64,000 nucleotides of DNA from Quercus robur (taxonomy: Eukaryota; Streptophyta; Magnoliopsida; Fagales; Fagaceae): positions 87,746,862-87,810,861 of the forward strand of contig NC_065535.1 in the NCBI RefSeq assembly GCF_932294415.1, written 5' to 3'. The notes below the pieces were generated by a model. That model was not told where the DNA came from, made no database searches, and saw nothing but the letters and a program-made list of their open reading frames with translations. Below are positions 56,949 to 64,000 of this stretch, piece after piece (the first letter of the stretch is position 1; each line of letters starts with the position of its first letter). A program made the position numbers and the translations under genes.

Positions 56949-57602
56949 AGATGCCAATTATCATGCCATGCTGAAATGTTTACACCATTTCCAAATTAAA
57001 ACTTTAGAAATGATCTAATTGCTTCCAGCCCCAATAGAAATTCTTAGGGATTTTGATACTCCAAAAGCTTTGATCCTTCAATAAATGCAATTTCACCCAA
57101 GCAACCTAGATGGAACCAGCTTGTGCGAGCATGTTCCAAATATGTTTCATAATATTACCCTTATTCCAATTTTCCACACGTTTCAAACAAAGCCCCCACC
57201 CCTCCCTTTCTTCGGGCAACACAAGGCACTCCAAAGCCACTTTGGCCCTAGAAACCTAGGATGCACAAACACAGGTACAGGTACGGGTACAATACAGCAA
57301 CACAATTAATTTTTAAAAAATTATAACATGATACGGAAGATAGGATGCTGTTACAACACGAATACGACATGGGTATGGCACCCGAAATGAAGTGTCCGTG
57401 CATCCTAGTTGGAAACTACCCAATCTACACCTTTCTAAAGGAAATAACAAAGCCTTTGTACTATCTCCTTAACTACTTTTTTTGGGAGGTCAAAGGCACT
57501 AGTCCAAAAAACTTGAATCCTAAACAGAACAGATGGTATTAACTGTTGTCATCCTGCAAAGGATAGCTTCTTTGTGGGGATGAGAATCTTCTAGTTTTCT
57601 TA
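56949..57602. other. Unclassified sequence
   Basis: No gene. 57270-57410 contains several GGTACAGGTACGGGTAC- and ACACGAATACGACAT-like near-repeats. I see no clear element borders. Confidence 0.35.
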
Positions 57603-57890
57603 GGGTAATTCTACCATAGAATTCATAAAATCCTATACATCCATTTTAAAATGAGTGGATTGTTTTTTTTTTGTTTGATAGGTAATCATCGACATTTAAG
57701 TTAAAGGTTAACTACCACAATTTGGTATCTATTTAATTGTTTTTGATAAGCAAAAAATTAATAAAAAAGGGTTATGAGTATCAAATAATATGTTTGTATC
57801 CATTTAAATTGTTGATGACGAGGCAAAATTCAATCCACGCATTTCAAAATGGATGCATAGGATTTTAGGGATTCTATGGTAGAGCTACCC
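57603..57890. mobile_element. MITE with ~60-bp inverted repeats and TA target duplication
   Basis: The left arm (GGGTAATTCTACCATAGAAT and on to GAGTGGATTG) and the right arm in reverse (GGGTAGCTCTACCATAGAAT and on to GCGTGGATTG) match for about 60 bases. TA flanks both ends (57601-57602 and 57891-57892). No coding capacity. Its right end was hit by the LINE tail at 57895. Confidence 0.8.
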
Positions 57891-57894
57891 TACG

Positions 57895-57983
57895 TCCCCA
57901 TTCGTATACTTCCTGTTGTATACTTTAGGAGTCTCTTTTTCTTGGGATCTCAATAAAATTTTTATTACTTATTAAAAAGAAAA
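57895..57983 (+). mobile_element. LINE 3' tail inserted at the MITE end
   Basis: About 90 bases with GTATACTTCCTG and AATAAAATTTTTATTACTTA plus an A-rich tail, matching the 3' end of the LINEs at 55861 and 58428. The 17-base flanks GGTAGAGCTACCCTACG (57878-57894) and GGTAGAGTTACCCTAAG (57984-58000) are the target duplication, and they repeat the terminus of the MITE. Confidence 0.8.
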
Positions 57984-58000
57984 GGTAGAGTTACCCTAAG

Positions 58001-58407
58001 AACTCCAAAGGATCTTAATCCTCTTTGTGATCCAAGGATTGATCCTGAACACCACTTTGTCAATAAGAGGCTTGCAATCCTTTGCATTAAGTTTACCAAA
58101 AATCAGAGGTTTGGGAGTTTACCCTCCTTAAACCTTAAAGAGTCCAAAATCTGGTCCTTGATCCTTCACTTCATCTTGAATAGAAGCACAATAGATCTCA
58201 CTCTTGGAGGGATTGGCCTAAACCAGATAAACTCTCAAAAACCTCCAAAGCATTCTTCAACAACTTGACAGAATTGATACTTGTCTAAGCCCTCTTTCCT
58301 GGCCTTATTGCATGTGTGGAGTGAACTTGGGATAAACTGAGTGTTGCCCGAAAGATATAGGCTATCCTGTAGGATGCATGGACTCAGGTTTGTTTGTTTT
58401 GGGTTTC
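58001..58407. other. Unclassified sequence
   Basis: No gene or clear repeat is seen. Confidence 0.4.
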
Positions 58408-58427
58408 TTGAAGAACTTGAAAATATT

Positions 58428-58893
58428 TTTTTTTTGATAAGTAATAAGAATTCATTGATAATAAAAAGATACACCCAAGCACACAGGAAGTATACAAGGG
58501 GGAGCAAGTCAAGAACGAAAATTACAAAAGTCAAGTAAATCCAAAATAGAAAAAGAATGGTTTCTCCACACAGAGAACCAATCAAGTAAGGTTCGGAAGA
58601 AAAGAAGCTTGAGGTCAGGCATAGCACGCTCAGAGTCTTCAAAGCATCTACTATTCCTCTCCTTCCAAATACACCACATCAAACAAAGAGGAATGACCTT
58701 CCAAATAACTCCATTGCGGAGGCGACCAAAGTGACCTTGCCAACAAGCTAAGAGACCAACAACAGACGAGGGCATGATCCAACACACTCCAAATAAACCA
58801 AAAACCATATCCCATAACTCCGAAGCAACCGGGCAATGAAGGAAAAGATGGTCAACACTTTCACTACTACGCTTGCACATATAACACCATCTT
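58428..58893 (-). mobile_element. 5'-truncated LINE with perfect 20-bp target duplication
   Basis: On the minus strand: RWCYMCKRSSESVDHLFLHC (zf-RVT), LACWQGHFGRLRNG, WKERNSRCFE, FFRTLLDWF, a stop, then the 3' end with TTATTACTTATC and poly(A). The flanks 58408-58427 and 58894-58913 (TTGAAGAACTTGAAAATATT) are identical. An open frame through the whole coding part and a perfect target duplication make this one of the youngest insertions in the window. Confidence 0.9.
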
Positions 58894-59002
58894 TTGAAGA
58901 ACTTGAAAATATTGAACTCATCTTTTGAAAGAAACACACACACACACATGATTAAATTTATGGTTTGTGGGCTGAAATCATGGGTTAAAAATACCCAGAC
59001 AC

Positions 59003-59019
59003 CTCCTCCTCCTCCTCCC

Positions 59020-59050
<31 letters not shown>

Positions 59051-59062
59051 AAAAAAAAAAAG
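59003..59062. repeat. (CTC)n-C(n)-A(n) tract
   Basis: About five CTC units, a C run of about 25 and an A run of about 22 follow one another. Confidence 0.9.
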
Positions 59063-61690
59063 GATTTGGGGTAAACTTGAGGCAGAGCATCAATGCATCA
59101 TGCTTTATTTTAGACCTTTTCTTGTTCCAACTTGGAGTGTGAATTAGTGTGAACCTGCAAAGATACACTACCATATGAGACTTTTAGGAGCACATAAAAA
59201 ATGGCTCAAAGATTGGTCCCCCAAAGGAAGAAAAATGAATTGCTCATATTGAAGGTCAGTAATTTGGGAGGCATCAATGTGAATGATTATGTGCGCAGAA
59301 ACTTGTTTTAACATTGACCAAAAAAATTCATATAAAGAAATGTGCAACAAATAGATCTGTAACCTAGCATTTCACATGGACGCATGCGAGTCGATAAATC
59401 TATTGACAAAACTATTGGGTGCACATTGGGCTGCAGGTAGAATGGAACCTTGTTTGACACCCTTTTCAGACATAATGTTTTTTACTCCTTTTCTTTTGTT
59501 GCTTCTTTAGGTTGTGATAATGCACACTTAATTTCACTCACCTTAGGTATCTCAATGTTCACTATTATCCATTCCTCAGTCTTTAGGTTTCTGAGGGTTG
59601 ACATGATTTGGATATTCTAAACTGTGCCAGTGTGCCCCAGACCTGTGTACCTATTAGAATGGGCCTAACAGTTTTGCTTGGAAGATAGCAAGCCCTCAAT
59701 GTCAATGTTATCACTTCCTTATGTGGGAGTGAGACATGGTTTTTCACAAAATATCCTTTTGAAGGAAATCACTACTTTGTCTAATCAAATATTGATTCAA
59801 GCTCCCTCTATAAATATTTCTTGGATGGCTTTTGATATGGTTTCTAGGGTTTGTTCCATAAGTGACTAATCAAAGTTATCAGCTTGAAATATCAACTAAT
59901 GAAATCAGGATAACTGTTTTATATTCTGATGGTAAATTGATTCCACAAGAGAGGAAGAAAATTTTGACCTAAGATGGGTTGGCTTATGCTAAGAGGTTAA
60001 GCCTTGGTAGCTTGGTGCACTGGGTACGACCTCTTCTTCTTCTTCTTCTTTTCCCTTTTTTTTTTATGGGTTGGGTTATGCTAACCTGATTTGGGTTGGA
60101 TCACAAGTTCAAACAAATGGGTTGTTAATTTTAGAGGATTTTTGTTTATGTTGCACACATGATCAATCAAGGAGCAAGTAAGTCAATGGGCTTAGGTGTT
60201 GACTCTATAAATCTCTCGTGGTTGATTTTTTGGTGGAAATATGGTGGCATTGTTTACATTCAAGTCGACAGTTCTGTGATTCTTGGCCAGCAATAGCGAG
60301 GTTGACTTGATGGCAGTACAATATTTCAATTGGCGGAATTGGGGTTGATGGTGGTTGTTGATTCGAAGGTGGAAGAGTAAGTCTTGGTTGACGCTTTGAT
60401 GGAAAAATAAGTCTTGGTTGTTGATTCGTCGGTGGAAGAATAAGTCTTGGTTGATTCAAGTTGGAAGTCGGTTATGTGGTCGCGGCCTGCAATGGACAAG
60501 TAGGGCTGCTGGAGAGGGTTGTTGAGTTGATGACAGTGGTTTTTTGATTGGTTTTCAAGGTCGATGGTAACTATTGAAGGCTTTGGTGGGGGTTGGGTTA
60601 AAAAGTATTTTACGACTAGTGGCTTGTGAAAATTTGGGGTGGGTTTCAGTTCACAGTCAAACTTTACTTTGATACTAAAACTGATGCAGCAAAAAGTTGC
60701 AAAAGAGCACGTGCATAATAAAGAAAAACAAAAAAACTCTAGACTTCATACCTAGAGCTGCTTGAACCCTAAGCTTCTGCACCAAGATTTTCTTGGCATC
60801 ACCACCAAGCCATGACAAATTTTCAATAGAATTGTATTCATCAAATCCACGTATCATTAATTTTATGTCAGCCATCAATGTACCGCAACCCTTTTTATTT
60901 TTCTGGGCTAGGGACCGGCTGCCTTTCGTAGCCTTACTAAACGAAAGGTCACTATCAAAGAGCCTGTCCTAATAAAGTACCAAAGGTGTGCTCCACAAGT
61001 TGGTTATGAACAAAATATATGACACTTATCACAGACACAACATAACTTAGTTACAATGAGAATGTTAAGATAGATAAGTGGAATATATAGAAAGATAGGA
61101 TTTAAAACGAGGAAATTCGCTTAAAGATAGGAGTGACCCATGTTGATAAAAAGATGAGGGAGAGTCACTTGAGATGGTTTGGTCATGTTTAGCAAAAAGT
61201 AATCAAGGTCTCAGTGAGAAAGAGTGAGTTGATTCAAGTTGAGGGAATTAAAAAAGAGAGGAAGACCAGAAACATCATTAATAGTAGTAAAAAATGACAT
61301 CAATCAAGGAAGTAATAGAGAAAATGACTTCTGATAGAATGGAATAGTAGAAAAGAATAAATGTGGCCAACCTTGATTAGGGATCCATAGCCTACCCTAA
61401 AAATTTTGGGACCAAGGCTTAGTTGTTGTATATCAATGTGCCAATAATGTTTTCTCTAGGGCCTATAAAATGTAAATAGGGTTCCAAATTACATCAAACA
61501 AGAAAGGAAAATTAACTCATAATTAGCAATCAAATCCCATAAAATACTCAAAATAAAATAAATTTTTTCATCATATCAACAACAATCTAGACCAATGAAA
61601 TCAGTCAGCATCAATCTGGTTTCTGCATCAGCCATCAATTCTTTCTATTTAGGTAACTATTCAGACAGGTCTATAAATTAAGATCTATAG
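59063..61690. other. Gene-free or intronic sequence
   Basis: Contains (TTC)n at 60030-60050 and an imperfect tandem repeat at 60353-60457 (GGAAGARTAAGTCTTGGTTG units, three copies). I see no convincing exon of the acidic-protein gene or any other gene. Confidence 0.4.
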
Positions 61691-63660
61691 CATGTCTTAA
61701 GACCCTTTATAATTGTATGTCCAAGATTTTGGCTGAGAGGATTAAGGGGTGTGAAGGGATTTCATTTTCCTTTACACAAACAACATTTTTGCATGGTACA
61801 AGTCTAGAAGAATAGCCGATAATGTTCTACTTGCACAAGAATTAGTGAAGAACTATCACAGAGAAGGTGGCGCAGCAAGATGCACTCTTAAAATAGGTTT
61901 GATGAAGGCCTATGATTTGGTAGATTGGGATTTTAGCATTGGTATTTCAGCAGCAATCTGGGTCTCAAGAAAGTTAATAAATTGGGTTGAAACATCTATT
62001 ATAACTCCTAAGGCTTCAGTAGCAAATAATGGGGAGTCTGGTTGGATATTGTTTGTAACAGCAATGGAGTATTCACAAGGATGATACAGCTTTTTGTGAG
62101 GAGTAACATGGGTTTTGGCTTCCATCCAAAATGTCCTTGGGTTCAGCTTCTCTGTTCTGCTGATGATTTAACCATATTTGGGGGCACTCAGATGGAGCCT
62201 GCCAGAGCGATCAAGTAGGTACTGGAGGAGTTTAAATAGACTTCTTTTATTTATTTATCAACATATAGCAACAAAGTGAAAGTATTTCTTGCTGGGGGTT
62301 TCTGAAGAGTTAAGGGAGTGTATATTAACTATGTTAGTTTTCATAAAAGAAAAGCTCCCTTTTAAATACTTGGGATTCCCTCTTATTTCAAATAAGCTTA
62401 ATATGTATGATTGTGAGCCATTGGCGGACAAGATTACTGCTAGAATTTATTCATAGAGTGCAAGGATACTGTCCTTTTGCAGGTAGACTGGTAGATTGCA
62501 GCTAATCAAGTCAGTTTTGTATAGCATTCAGGTTTATTCATTTTGCCAAGAAGAAATATTTTTAACTGGTTGAACAAAGGTTGAATGCACACTTATGGAC
62601 TGGTAAGGCTGAGAAAGCAATGGGTGCTTGAATGGCTTGGGAAGTGGTAACTGTCCCTAAACAAGGAGGGTTGAGGAAGATGATAGCTTGGAATAGGGCA
62701 TCCAACATGTTTACCCAAGCAGTTCCATTTGGGTATCTTGGGTCAATGCTTAGCCACTCAATGGGAGAAGTTTTTAGGTGATACCTATGCCAAGGGAGTG
62801 TATATAGGGATGGACTGAACTTTTCCGATTAAGAGATGCTGCAAGATCTATCTTTGAAGTTTAAAGTGGGCAAGGGGGTATGATTTATTTGTGGGATGAT
62901 CAATGACACCAAGATGTGCCATTATTCCTAAAATGTGGAAACCAAATTATATGTTATGCTGGCAGCAATAGGAATGCCAAGCTGTCAGGTGCAATACAAA
63001 ATGGAAGCTGGTTTTGGCCAAAAGCAATGTCAGATGCTTTGGTTCAGATTCAAAGCTGGTAAAAATAGATAATGTGGCAGATGAAGCTGTCTGGTTACTT
63101 GCTGCATATGGTAAATTTAATACTTGGTAAACTGTTAAAGAGAAGTCTAATACTGTTGGTTGGTTGAAGAATCTTGTCTCCTCGTCACATTCCTAAACAT
63201 GCCTCCATTTATTGGCTGGATATCAAAGATAGGTTGGTTTCAAGAGAAAGGATGGCTACATGGGGTTATAGGGGTTATATGATACGAGTCCTTCGCAAAA
63301 TTCAATTAGAAACCAGAGACCATCTATACTTTGATTGCTCAGTGACAAAAGGGATATGGAAGGAACTATTGAGAAGCTGCCTATTTAATAGGCAATTTTG
63401 TTGGATAACGAGCTGAATTGGATAATAAACAACTAAAATGAAAGAATTTAAAGCATTCAGTTTATAACAGATTGGCTACTAGGACCAAAGTTAAAAACAC
63501 AATTCAGAATAAAGCTTTGTGTTGTATTTGGAAGCTTCCATACAGTGTTTTCACAAGTTGAATCTTATAGAGTAGCTTGTCGTCTAAGGATGACGACCTG
63601 TTTGTAATGTGTTCTGTTTCCAACTTTCTTTTGATTGAATAATTTCTTATTCATAAAAAA
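61690..63660 (+). pseudogene. LINE reverse transcriptase, decayed, 5'-truncated
   Basis: About 2 kb. SKILAERIKG, a LHGTSLEE stretch, then LVKNYHREGGAARCTLKIGL with MKAYDLVDWDF (reverse transcriptase palm), FCADDLTIFGGT (the active-site box, usually YADD or FADD), LPFKYLGFPLIS and DKITARIYS, GRLQLIKSVLYSIQVY, and a zf-RVT-like end (PKHASIYWLDIKDRL; LETRDHLYFDCS). Many stops and frame changes occur. It ends near TTCATAAAAAAAA at 63660. Sequence differs clearly from the LINEs at 55861 and 58428, so it is another L1-type family. I found no target duplication. Confidence 0.85.
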
Positions 63661-64000
63661 AAAATAGGAAATAAAATAAAATCAGGAGAATGTTTAATAT
63701 GTGATTTCCATATATAAAAAGGAGATTTCATATAGAAAAAGAGTAGCAATGGAAGCCAACTGTAAAAGCTGGTATTCTGTATTAAGATAACAAAGAAGTC
63801 CTAGTTGGCCAAAGGGTTGACATCCATTTGCAGTCTTTGGATCCTATTAAAAGTGTCCACCAAAAATAAAAAAGAGACCACCAATATAATAAATAAAAAA
63901 ACCACCTTTTCTGTGTAGTTGTGGTGCAAATACCATGGCTCGAAAAATTGAATATTCACTCAACTAATCTCAATGAAATGATTGCTGCTCGCCATGATTT
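63661..64000. other. End of window, no features
   Basis: AT-rich sequence without a recognised gene or repeat. Confidence 0.4.

Noticed and set aside
58894-59142. 82-codon frame with a poly-Pro and poly-Lys stretch
   Set aside because: It is simply the translation of the CTC, C and A homopolymer tract at 59003-59062.
1-64000. CRISPR arrays, operons, phage or bacterial defence islands
   Set aside because: The sequence is a plant nuclear genome with spliced genes; no regularly spaced repeats or prokaryotic gene clusters are present.

Overview
The window is nuclear DNA of a flowering plant, probably a woody eudicot. It is AT-rich and intron-rich, its genes are recognisable plant families, and the space between them is filled with plant-type LINE tails, tRNA-derived SINEs, MITEs, a Mutator-like transposon and solo LTRs. 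The species cannot be fixed from the sequence alone.

Five host genes are visible. (1) 1273-9222 (+): the 3' nine exons of a ubiquitin-specific protease of the UBP23 type; the exon with the catalytic Cys lies left of the window. (2) 19974-22529 (+): a complete, intronless LRR receptor kinase resembling Arabidopsis At2g24230. (3) 29499-31601 (+): a complete five-exon eIF5A gene with its hypusine site. (4) 42356-43417 (-): a complete purine permease of the PUP11 type. (5) From 54810 (+): the first two exons of an acidic protein I do not recognise; its remaining exons must lie beyond LINE-filled intron sequence or outside the window.

Between them: 9.2-19.5 kb and 22.5-29.3 kb hold LINE RNase H remnants, MITEs and small tandem duplications. 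33.9-38.1 kb is one internally deleted Mutator-like element (MULE) with about 150-bp terminal inverted repeats, a transposase N-terminus on + and a plant-mobile-domain gene on -, plus a nested solo LTR. 38.5-39.1 kb is a second solo LTR. 49.4-53.5 kb holds decayed partial copies of the neighbouring PUP11 gene, tangled with MITEs and duplicated in tandem; one copy carries a solo LTR and the other keeps the empty site. 55.9-63.7 kb is a LINE cluster with three 5'-truncated copies, a 3' tail and a MITE.

The host genes are unrelated housekeeping or signalling genes and do not form a pathway. I found no clearly novel functional system. The best leads are the MULE with convergent transposase and plant-mobile-domain genes and its array of subterminal palindromes, the dated duplication/solo-LTR history beside PUP11, a set of extremely 5'-truncated retroposon insertions (little more than a poly(A) tail between target-site duplications), and active-site substitutions in the UBP and the receptor kinase. 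Splice sites and element borders were read by eye and may be off by a base or two.
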